A DNA stretch of 64,000 bases from Roseburia sp. CAG:10041_57. GTDB lineage: Bacteria > Bacillota > Clostridia > Lachnospirales > Lachnospiraceae. Within the stretch, counting starts at the first letter, position 1. Every line of letters starts with the position of its first letter. A program made the position numbers and the translations under genes. The DNA lies in contig MNTL01000049.1 in assembly GCA_001916965.1 (NCBI GenBank), positions 26,205 to 90,204 on the forward strand, read 5' to 3'. The notes beneath the pieces were generated by a model, which worked only from the letters and a program-made list of their open reading frames with translations, made no database searches and was not told the DNA's origin. Positions 25,885 through 33,155 of the stretch are shown piece after piece.

Positions 25885-27054
25885 ATGAAAATATTTCATA
25901 TTTCAGATCTGCATATAGGCAAACACTTACATTTCTACAGTCTGGCGCAGGAGCAGCGGGCAATTCTGAATCAGATCGTGGAAAAGACGAAGGAGTATAG
26001 ACCTGATGTAATTGTAATTGCAGGTGACATTTATGATAAATCTGTGCCATCAGGAGAGGCATACCGCATCTTTGATGATTTCCTTGTGCAGTTGTCGGAG
26101 ATAACACCATCCATTCCTGTATTGATTATAGCAGGTAATCATGACAGCCCGGAGCGATTGCAATATGCGGCTTCTTTTCTGGAGAAGCATCATATCTATA
26201 TCTCGACCATGCCACCGAGAAATGAGAAAGAGTATCTTCGCAGGGTTACATTACAGGACGAAGCAGGAGAAGTGGATTTCTACCTATTTCCTTTTACAAA
26301 GCCTGGATATGTACGTCAGTTATTCCCGGAAGGGACAGAATTGAACTATGAAAAGGCTTTTGCTGGGGTACTGGCGAGAGAAGAGATAGACTGGAACAGA
26401 CGAAATGTACTTGTGGCACATCAGTTCTTTACGACAAATGGACAGCAGCCCCAGATGTGTGATTCAGAGACAACTGGTGTCGTAGTTGGTGGACTGGATG
26501 CAATTGACACGAGTGTCATTTCTGACTTTGATTATGTGGCATTAGGTCATATTCATGGACCACAGACGATAGGAAATGGAAGAATCAGATACTGTGGCAC
26601 ACCTCTGAAATATTCTGTCAGTGAGGAACATCATAACAAATCCATTACCATGGTAACATTAGAAGAAAAGGGCAATGAACCTGTTATAGAGACAATTCCT
26701 CTAAATTGTGACAGAGATGTCAGAAAAATAAAAGGTACTTTACAGGAATTATTACGGGCAGGAAATAAACAGAATTGCCATGATTATGTAAGTATCACCC
26801 TGACAGATGAGAAAGAGCCTTATCGTCCTAAGGATACTTTGGAAGAGGTATATGATCATATTCTGGAGATTACTGTGGACAATACGAGAACCAGAGCCTT
26901 GCTGTCTGGACAGGAGGGGGAGATAGAGACTCTTCCCAGTCCTATGGAAGCTTTTCGGGAATTCTATCAGATCATGCAGCAGCAGCCTCTATCGGAAGAA
27001 GAGGAAGCAGTTATACAGGAGATACTGGTGAAAATAGGGGGTGAGACAGAGTGA
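25885..27054 (+). CDS. sbcD: Exonuclease subunit SbcD (Mre11-like nuclease)
   Basis: A 389-residue calcineurin-like nuclease with the phosphoesterase motifs in order: HISDLHIGK, VIAGDIYD, IAGNHDSPERL and ALGHIHGP. With SbcC it forms the Rad50/Mre11-type complex that opens hairpins and removes blocked DNA ends. AAGGAG is seven bases before ATG 25885; the ATG at 25879 is too close to it. The stop overlaps the sbcC start by four bases (GTGA), so synthesis of both subunits is coupled. Confidence 0.96.
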   Translation: MKIFHISDLHIGKHLHFYSLAQEQRAILNQIVEKTKEYRPDVIVIAGDIYDKSVPSGEAYRIFDDFLVQLSEITPSIPVLIIAGNHDSPERLQYAASFLEKHHIYISTMPPRNEKEYLRRVTLQDEAGEVDFYLFPFTKPGYVRQLFPEGTELNYEKAFAGVLAREEIDWNRRNVLVAHQFFTTNGQQPQMCDSETTGVVVGGLDAIDTSVISDFDYVALGHIHGPQTIGNGRIRYCGTPLKYSVSEEHHNKSITMVTLEEKGNEPVIETIPLNCDRDVRKIKGTLQELLRAGNKQNCHDYVSITLTDEKEPYRPKDTLEEVYDHILEITVDNTRTRALLSGQEGEIETLPSPMEAFREFYQIMQQQPLSEEEEAVIQEILVKIGGETE

Positions 27055-29783
27055 AACCGATCAAATTAGTGATGTCTGCTTTTGGTTCCTATGCAGGGGA
27101 GGCAACAGTTGACTTTGGCATGGATGCACATGGTATTTTCCTGATTACCGGTGATACAGGTGCGGGTAAGACCACGATTTTTGATGCCATATGCTATGCC
27201 CTTTACGACAGAACCAGTGGCGGCGCCAGAGAGGGCAGTGACATGCGCAGCCAGTATGCAAGTCCTGATGTGGCTACCTTTGTAGAATTTACCTTTTCCT
27301 ATGGAGAGCAGATATACAGCATTCATCGTAACCCCAGGTATACCCGGATTAGTAAACGTAAGGACAAGGATGGTAATTACAAGGAAACCACAGAGCAGCC
27401 TGGAGTAGAGCTGATTTTGCCGGATGGCAGTGCATTTGTAGGAAAATTGCGTGAAACTAACGATAAGATTATTGAGATTATAGGTCTGGATGCAGATCAG
27501 TTCACGCAGATTGCCATGATCGCCCAGGGTGAGTTCATGCGCCTTTTGCAGGCTCCATCCAATAAAAGAAAAGAGATATTTGGCAGGATATTCAATACCA
27601 GAATCTATTGGCAGATACAGGATGCATTACATGAACGTGCGAAAAAGTGTTATGGAGAATTACAAGATAACCGTAAATTCTGTGAAATGCAATTATCCGG
27701 CGTGCGGGCAATCCATAAGGAAGATGAGATATCCCTGCAATTCTCAGAATATGACGTACAGTCCCTTATGAATGAGCTGGAACAACTCAGACAGGAAGGA
27801 AAAGATGAAGAGAGTCTGATTGGTCAGCAGATGGAAGAGAATACAAAACGCAGAGAGCAGATCAGGGAAGAGAGTGTGCGTGGAGAACATATCAATGAAT
27901 TGTTCAGGCATCTGGAACAGGTGAGGACAACGCAGAAGAAGCTGGAGGCTGAGAGTGCGCTCTATGAGCAGAGAAGCAATCAGTTGAAGCTTGGTAAGAG
28001 GGCTGCACTGATATACCCGGAAGAGAATCGGGCAAACAGCTGCAGAAAATTACTGGAAGAGAGCAATGAACGTCTGACACAATATGAAACGACACTTCCA
28101 AGAGCACGTCAGGCGCTGGCTCAGTGGGAAGAGCAGCAGGAGCTTGGTAAAAAGGCGCAGCAGGAACAGGAGCCGAAGCTACAGGCGCAGATTGCAGCAT
28201 TGAAAGAAGCCCTGCCCAAGTATGAACAGGCACAAGAATATTACAGAACTGCGATACGACAAGAGCAAAAGACAGGACAGGTTCAAAACCAGCTTACCAA
28301 ACAACAGCAGAAGGTGGAAGAACTACAGAAGCAGCTTCTGCAGATGCATGAAAAGGCAGTTCAGGCATTGCATCTGTATGAACAGACTAATGACAGTTTT
28401 ATTGCACAACAGGCTGGAATCATGGCAGCACAGCTGGAAGAGGGAAGCCCCTGTCCTGTATGTGGTTCCACTTCGCACCCTCATAAGGCACCCTTATCTG
28501 ATTCCCCTGTAACACAGGATATGGTAAAAAAGGCAAAGCAAAGCTGGGAGAAGGCGGAGAAGGAAGAAACGAAGAGCAATGAAGAGCTTGCTGCCCAGAA
28601 GGAAGAACTCCTTCAGAAACAGGAAGAGCTTCATAAAGAACAGAACAGCTATGAAACTGCCAAAGCCCAGTATGAGCTGTTGAAGGGACAACTGGAATTA
28701 CAGAATGAATCTGAGGCGAAAGATCAGATTCACCAATTAGAAGAACAACTGAAAGATTTGCAGGATAAGCTTGCCAGGGTGCAGCAGAAGTGGCAGCAGG
28801 CAAGAGATGCACTGACACAGATCGTTTCAGCAAAACAGACAGAAGAAGAGCAGAATCAGCGTTTGCAGCAGACCTGGAAAGAGGCACAGAATGCTTTTGA
28901 GCAGGCAATAAAGGCGCAGCAGTTCCAGTCTGTAGAAGAGTACGGTAAGGTCAGACTTTCCACAGAACAGATACAACGGCTGGAGCAGGAGCTTACCAAG
29001 TATCATGACACATGTGTCAGAAATAAGGAAGCACTGTTACAATATGAAAGCCAGGTAGAAGGCAAAGAACCTGTAGATGTAGAGACACTACACAGGCAGC
29101 AGACAGAGCTGGAGAATGCAGGTAAACAGCTGGAAGCCAGAAAGCAGGAGCTGTATGGCATTAATCACCGCAATCAGGAAGCTTATGAGAAATTGCAGGG
29201 ATTATTTCAAAGAAGGCAGATTCTCAAGCAGGAGTATGAATTGTACAGTAACCTGGATAAGACTGCCAATGGCAATCTGTCTGGCAGTGCCAAGCTGGAT
29301 TTTCAGACTTATATTCAGAGAAAGTATTTTGAGACTATTGTTCGTGAAGCGAATAAACGACTGGTTAAAATGTCGGGCAATCAGTTCATCCTGCAATGTA
29401 GAAGTCTGGATAAACTGGGAAGTCAGGGAGCAGTGGGACTTGACCTGGATGTATATAGTCTCGTTAATGATAAGACAAGAGATGTCAAGACATTATCGGG
29501 CGGTGAGTCCTTTATGGCAGCTTTGTCCATGGCTCTTGGAATGGCAGATGTGATACAGAACACGGCAGGAAAAGTAAGAATGGACACCATGTTCGTAGAT
29601 GAGGGATTTGGTTCGCTGGATGACGAATCCAGAGAAGAAGCCATTAAGATTCTCAATGAACTGGCAGGGGACAGGCGCCTGGTCGGCATTATCTCCCATG
29701 TTACTGAATTAAAGGAACAAATAGACCGTAAGCTTGTGGTTGCCAAGGATGAAAAAGGCAGCAAAGTCTATTGGGCAGAATAA
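27051..29783 (+). CDS. sbcC: Exonuclease subunit SbcC (Rad50-like ATPase)
   Basis: A 910-residue SMC/Rad50-type protein. Walker A is GDTGAGKTT near residue 34, and long Gln/Glu-rich coiled coils occupy about 200-750. The zinc hook CPVCG lies at the coil apex near residue 467. The ABC signature LSGGES is near 815 and Walker B FVDEGFGSLDD near 847. It binds DNA ends and drives the SbcD nuclease. Length and layout are normal for the family. GTG 27051 follows a GGGGGTGAG ribosome site and overlaps sbcD. Confidence 0.96.
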   Translation: MKPIKLVMSAFGSYAGEATVDFGMDAHGIFLITGDTGAGKTTIFDAICYALYDRTSGGAREGSDMRSQYASPDVATFVEFTFSYGEQIYSIHRNPRYTRISKRKDKDGNYKETTEQPGVELILPDGSAFVGKLRETNDKIIEIIGLDADQFTQIAMIAQGEFMRLLQAPSNKRKEIFGRIFNTRIYWQIQDALHERAKKCYGELQDNRKFCEMQLSGVRAIHKEDEISLQFSEYDVQSLMNELEQLRQEGKDEESLIGQQMEENTKRREQIREESVRGEHINELFRHLEQVRTTQKKLEAESALYEQRSNQLKLGKRAALIYPEENRANSCRKLLEESNERLTQYETTLPRARQALAQWEEQQELGKKAQQEQEPKLQAQIAALKEALPKYEQAQEYYRTAIRQEQKTGQVQNQLTKQQQKVEELQKQLLQMHEKAVQALHLYEQTNDSFIAQQAGIMAAQLEEGSPCPVCGSTSHPHKAPLSDSPVTQDMVKKAKQSWEKAEKEETKSNEELAAQKEELLQKQEELHKEQNSYETAKAQYELLKGQLELQNESEAKDQIHQLEEQLKDLQDKLARVQQKWQQARDALTQIVSAKQTEEEQNQRLQQTWKEAQNAFEQAIKAQQFQSVEEYGKVRLSTEQIQRLEQELTKYHDTCVRNKEALLQYESQVEGKEPVDVETLHRQQTELENAGKQLEARKQELYGINHRNQEAYEKLQGLFQRRQILKQEYELYSNLDKTANGNLSGSAKLDFQTYIQRKYFETIVREANKRLVKMSGNQFILQCRSLDKLGSQGAVGLDLDVYSLVNDKTRDVKTLSGGESFMAALSMALGMADVIQNTAGKVRMDTMFVDEGFGSLDDESREEAIKILNELAGDRRLVGIISHVTELKEQIDRKLVVAKDEKGSKVYWAE

Positions 29784-29872
29784 CCAAAAAAGATGTTATA
29801 AAATCTCAATAGAAAAATTCAGAAAATAGATACAAAATATAAAAATTATGGTACAATTACTATATCAACCGA

Positions 29873-29884
29873 ATAACTATTCAG
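29873..29884 (-). repeat. Dispersed intergenic motif, inverted copy
   Basis: ATAACTATTCAG is the reverse complement of CTGAATAGTTAT, an 11/12 match to the motif at 1173 and 23425. It lies in the sbcC-to-small-ORF spacer, which otherwise shows no gene. Confidence 0.35.
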
Positions 29885-29965
29885 AAATTAATATAGTTAC
29901 TGGAATCTGTTATTGAGGAGCAGACTTTGGAAAAGGAATTCGAAGTTCACTGATTATGGAAAGGT

Positions 29966-30142
29966 ATGGTGATGGGGATGAGTGAATCTATCTACAGAAA
30001 GTTGGAAGCATTGGTATTGATTTTGCTTTTACTGCTTATGCTGTTTTGGGCAAAAGCGCAGGCAGGTGCACTACAGACTGAGATTTCAGCAGCACCGGTA
30101 TATGAAGTACAAAATGTAATGGATCATGCAGTAAATATGTAA
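29966..30142 (+). CDS. Small membrane or secreted peptide, 58 aa
   Basis: A short frame starting after GGAAAGGT. The peptide has a polar N-terminus, a strongly hydrophobic Leu-rich segment (LEALVLILLLLLMLFWAKAQA) and a 28-residue polar tail. It is therefore a signal-peptide or single-span protein with possible AXA cleavage. A dedicated terminator lies six bases after its stop, which argues for a real gene. ATGs at 29966, 29972 and 29978 are all possible starts. No family is recognised. Confidence 0.55.
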   Translation: MVMGMSESIYRKLEALVLILLLLLMLFWAKAQAGALQTEISAAPVYEVQNVMDHAVNM

Positions 30143-30147
30143 GATGT

Positions 30148-30173
30148 GGGAAGCCTGGTGGCTTCCCATTTTT
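30148..30173 (+). terminator. Rho-independent terminator of the small peptide gene
   Basis: GGGAAGCC-TGGT-GGCTTCCC followed by ATTTTT: a perfect 8-bp stem. Confidence 0.85.
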
Positions 30174-30184
30174 ATGCCTGAAAG

Positions 30185-30221
30185 CAAAACTTTTGTTCGA
30201 ATGGATATAGAAAATTTGTTC
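30185..30221 (+). promoter_or_regulatory. Two LexA (SOS) box-like sites before the Y-family polymerase gene
   Basis: CAAAACTTTTGTTCG (30185-30199) and GAAAATTTGTTC (30210-30221) each carry a good GTTC half-site and an imperfect GAAC partner. They resemble the Firmicutes SOS box CGAAC-N4-GTTCG with one or two mismatches. The downstream gene is a damage-tolerance polymerase, which makes SOS control plausible. Confidence 0.45.
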
Positions 30222-30270
30222 AGGGTATGCTATTCTAAAGAAAAGATTCTATAAAAGGAGGCATACGAAA

Positions 30271-31797
30271 ATGACAAAGGAACATATTTATATTGCAATA
30301 GATCTGAAATCCTTCTATGCCTCCGTGGAGTGTAAGGAACGAGGTCTGGATCCGCTTACCACGAATCTGGTGGTAGCAGATCCAAGCAGGACAGAGAAGA
30401 CCATATGTCTGGCAGTGTCTCCTTCCCTGAAAGCATATGGAATTCCTGGCAGAGCCAGATTATTCGAGGTAGTTCAGAGAGTCAGAGAGGTCAATGCAGA
30501 GAGAAGACAGCATGCACCGGGGAGGACTTTGCATGGCTTTTCCAGCGATGCGACAGAGATTGCCAATTCACCTGATCTGGGAGTGGGATATGTGACCGCT
30601 CCGCCCAGAATGGCATTATATATGGAATACAGTACGAGAATCTACAATGTGTATCTGAAGTATGTAGCGCCGGAGGATATTCATGTCTATTCCATAGATG
30701 AAGTCTTTATTGACGCAACACCGTATCTGGAGACATATAAGTTCACTCCCAAGGCATTCGCTTCCCGGATGATTCAGGATGTGTATGCAGCTACAGGAAT
30801 TACGGCAGCGGCGGGGATTGGCACGAATCTGTATCTGTGTAAGATTGCTATGGATATCGAAGCGAAGCATGCCAGTCCTGATGAATATGGAGTGAGAGTG
30901 GCGCAGCTGGATGAGATGTCATACAGGAAGCTATTGTGGGGGCATAAGCCGATTACGGATTTCTGGAGAGTGGGCAGAGGCTATGCGAAGAAGCTGGAAC
31001 AGATAGGGCTGTATACCATGGGAGATATTGCCCGATGTTCTCTTGGAAAAGCCAATGAATATTATAATGAAGACTTGCTCTACAAAATATTTGGAATCAA
31101 CGCGGAGCTTCTCATAGACCATGCTTGGGGCTGGGAGCCATGTACAATTGCAGATATCAAAGCTTATAAACCAGAGACAAACAGTATCGGTTCCGGACAA
31201 GTCCTTCACTGTGCCTATGATTATGACAAGACAAGACTGGTCGTGCGGGAAATGACAGATATTCTGGTGCTGGATCTGGTGGATAAGGGACTGGTGACGG
31301 ATCAGGTGGTATTGACTGTCGGGTATGATATTGATAATCTGACCAATCCTGACATTCGAAGGAAATACAAAGGAGAAGTTACAACTGACCGCTATGGGAG
31401 ACAGGTGCCAAAGCATGCGCATGGCACTGCGAACCTGAGTAGACCTACCTCTTCTACCAGACTGATTACGGAGGCAGTCATGGAGCTATATGATAGAATT
31501 GTCAATCCGAACCTGCTCATCAGACGTCTGAATCTGACAGCGAATCATGTCGTATCAGAGCAGTCAGCCGCCAAAGAAGAGACTTATGAACAGCTGAACC
31601 TTTTTATCAATTATGAGGCAGTAGAGCAGCAACGTAAGGAAGAGGAAGCCGAATTAGAGCGTGAGAAGCGTATGCAGCTGGCGGTTCTGGATATCAAGAA
31701 GAAATTCGGCAAAAATGCAATCCTGAAAGGGATGAATCTGGAAGAGGGGGCAACAACAGTGCAGAGGAACAGTCAGATAGGAGGACACAAGGCATGA
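30271..31797 (+). CDS. Y-family DNA polymerase (DinB/UmuC/UvrX group)
   Basis: A 508-residue translesion polymerase. The palm has IAIDLKSFYASVECKE near the N-terminus and YSIDEVFIDAT near residue 145, giving the metal-binding Asp and Asp-Glu. A helix-hairpin-helix region, a little-finger domain and a C-terminal tail rich in Gln/Glu follow. It is longer than a typical DinB (about 350-410) and resembles the UvrX/YqjW-type Firmicutes polymerases, which pair with YolD-like genes as here. The next gene overlaps its stop by four bases. Ribosome site AGGAGG. Confidence 0.93.
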   Translation: MTKEHIYIAIDLKSFYASVECKERGLDPLTTNLVVADPSRTEKTICLAVSPSLKAYGIPGRARLFEVVQRVREVNAERRQHAPGRTLHGFSSDATEIANSPDLGVGYVTAPPRMALYMEYSTRIYNVYLKYVAPEDIHVYSIDEVFIDATPYLETYKFTPKAFASRMIQDVYAATGITAAAGIGTNLYLCKIAMDIEAKHASPDEYGVRVAQLDEMSYRKLLWGHKPITDFWRVGRGYAKKLEQIGLYTMGDIARCSLGKANEYYNEDLLYKIFGINAELLIDHAWGWEPCTIADIKAYKPETNSIGSGQVLHCAYDYDKTRLVVREMTDILVLDLVDKGLVTDQVVLTVGYDIDNLTNPDIRRKYKGEVTTDRYGRQVPKHAHGTANLSRPTSSTRLITEAVMELYDRIVNPNLLIRRLNLTANHVVSEQSAAKEETYEQLNLFINYEAVEQQRKEEEAELEREKRMQLAVLDIKKKFGKNAILKGMNLEEGATTVQRNSQIGGHKA

Positions 31798-32201
31798 CCA
31801 GATATGACGATATCATCAATCTGCCACATCATGTATCAGCCACACATACTCCCATGCCGGTTGCTGACCGAGCAGCGCAGTTTTCACCTTTTGCAGCGCT
31901 GACAGGCTATGAAGATGCCATTGATGAAACGGGCAGACTGACACAACAGTGGATAGAGCTGGATGAGAATGAGAAGGAGCGGCTTGATGAGAAGCTGCAG
32001 ATGATCAGAGAGCAGCTTCCCACTCATCCACAGGTGAGCTTCACCTATTTTGAACCGGATAAGAAGAAGCATGGCGGAGCATACCTTACAGTAGAAGGCA
32101 GGGCTAGGAAGCTGGATGAACCAAAGCATGCCTTCATTATGGAGGATGGCAGAGAGATACTGATAGAACGCATTGTGAAAGTGGAACTCCCCAAAGTATA
32201 G
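31794..32201 (+). CDS. YolD-like protein
   Basis: A 135-residue protein of the YolD-like family, which commonly follows Y-family polymerase genes in Firmicutes and is thought to act with them. It has the typical RAAQFSPFAALTGYEDAI segment near residue 22 and a C-terminal beta-rich part (ILIERIVKVELPKV). The ATGA overlap with the polymerase gene implies translational coupling. The biochemical role of the family is not settled. Confidence 0.85.
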   Translation: MTRYDDIINLPHHVSATHTPMPVADRAAQFSPFAALTGYEDAIDETGRLTQQWIELDENEKERLDEKLQMIREQLPTHPQVSFTYFEPDKKKHGGAYLTVEGRARKLDEPKHAFIMEDGREILIERIVKVELPKV

Positions 32202-32286
32202 TAATTGTGAACAAAACGGAGCAGTACCCATGCGCAGAAAGTATCAAACTTTTCCCGCAAAGGCAGAAAATCCTTACAGAAAGAGT

Positions 32287-32399
32287 AAAAACGGTATTTC
32301 AAGCTGGCAGAGGATAAGCTCTACAGCGAGCTGGCTTTCGCACTTGGAAAAGACAAGTCAGATATGAGACAGCTCATCACAGAATCCATGAAGAACTGA
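32287..32399 (+). pseudogene. Tail fragment of an unidentified gene
   Basis: A frame without a start reads KLAEDKLYSELAFALGKDKS and ends in RQLITESMKN, followed by a stop and five bases later a terminator. The text is protein-like but too short to assign. It looks like the 3' end of a lost gene that kept its terminator. Confidence 0.35.
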
Positions 32400-32403
32400 A
32401 AGA

Positions 32404-32449
32404 AAAACGGGGTACTCACAGACAATAACTGATGTGGGTATCCCGTTTT
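32404..32449. terminator. Bidirectional terminator
   Basis: AAAACGGGGTACTCACA (32404-32420) pairs with TGTGGGTATCCCGTTTT (32433-32449) with minor bulges, giving A/T runs at both ends. Confidence 0.7.
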
Positions 32450-32518
32450 CAATTTAGCTGCAATTAGTTGCAAAATTAAATATATTATTTTTTGATGGTA
32501 TTCTGTTAATATCTTGTT

Positions 32519-32616
32519 TGCATTTACCATACACCTAAGTAAAATGCAACGACTTTGTTCCATCTGTGAGAACATTAATTGCGTCTTTCATTCCACACAC
32601 CTAAGTAAAATGCAAC
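32519..32616 (-). CRISPR. Relic of a type I-C-like CRISPR array (two repeats, one spacer)
   Basis: CACCTAAGTAAAATGCAAC occurs twice, exactly 66 bases apart (32532-32550 and 32598-32616), with 24 bases nearly identical. On the minus strand the better copy (32616-32585) reads GTTGCATTTTACTTAGGTGT and ends in GTGGAATGAAAG. This matches the 32-base type I-C repeat pattern GTCGCA...GTGCGTGGATTGAAAT. A 32-base repeat plus a 34-base spacer (32551-32584) gives the observed 66-base period. The other copy (32550-32519) is eroded at its 3' end, as in leader-distal repeats. No cas genes are present. With two repeats the call stays tentative. Confidence 0.5.
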
Positions 32617-32635
32617 ATATCAGCTTTCCAATGAC

Positions 32636-32880
32636 GGTTCTGTTTAGATCAACTGTGAAAGGGGAACGAAGGTGTAGCCTTTATTATCAGGGTACCCAGA
32701 GCCTGTGCAGTGTATTTTGCGCCATTGTGGCACAGGATGATGGAATCATTCCACAGCCGACTGTCATGAAGAAGGTCACTTAACCATTGTGTTTTTCAGT
32801 ATTTCCATGATTTCCTTCGTATCCTCGTTGCCCAACGCTGAGGTGCAATTAGGACTTTTGATAAGAATAACCTCAATGCT
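32636..32880 (-). pseudogene. Broken copy of a polysaccharide deacetylase gene
   Basis: Two blocks of minus-strand sequence match the intact deacetylase at 34788-35579. Bases 32641-32760 resemble 34834-34955 (shared GATCA-CTGTGA, GGGAACGAAGGT or GGGGACGAAGGT, ATCAGGGTA, GCACAGGATGATGGAATC). Bases 32761-32870 resemble 35292-35400 (GTCATGAAGAAGGT, TCCATGATTTCCTTCGTATC, TTGCCCA). The region between, about 330 bases in the intact gene, is deleted, and frames are disrupted. It is a partial duplicate that decayed. Confidence 0.7.
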
Positions 32881-33095
32881 TGTTTTCATAAACAAGACAT
32901 ATTAATAAAAAAACTCCATTTTCGGAATTGTGTCCCTATGGGAAATGAGCTTATAAATATACATTGCAAACAGCAGACATCTATTTTATAACCAAATATA
33001 AAAATATGCATTTTACTTAGAATTTTAAGTAATGGGAACACTTTTCCGAAAAGGGAGTAAAAAAATTAATAATTTTTCCCGGTGGGAGCAATGAT
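32881..33095. other. AT-rich intergenic stretch with inverted repeats
   Basis: No gene is supported. TTACTTA-GAATTT-TAAGTAA (33013-33032) is a perfect palindrome. It overlaps TGCATTTTACTTAG (33008-33021), which is identical to the start of the CRISPR-like repeat but in the opposite orientation to it. Confidence 0.4.
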
Positions 33096-33124
33096 TTGTA
33101 AAATCGCTGCTTTAGCGGTATAAT
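33096..33124 (+). promoter_or_regulatory. Promoter of the AAA/DUF4143 gene
   Basis: TTGTAA (33096-33101), 17 bases, TATAAT (33119-33124), 31 bases before the ATG. Confidence 0.6.
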
Positions 33125-33155
33125 GAATAGATACGGAAGGGAGTGAAGACAGGGA

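Noticed and set aside
28420..28908. 162-aa minus-strand frame inside sbcC
   Set aside because: It is antisense to the coiled-coil region; its low-complexity Ser/Leu content comes from Gln/Glu codons on the other strand.
32514..32783. 89-aa plus-strand frame across the CRISPR-like repeats
   Set aside because: The repeated HLSKMQ in it is only the 66-base repeat read in frame; it also runs antisense to the deacetylase remnant.
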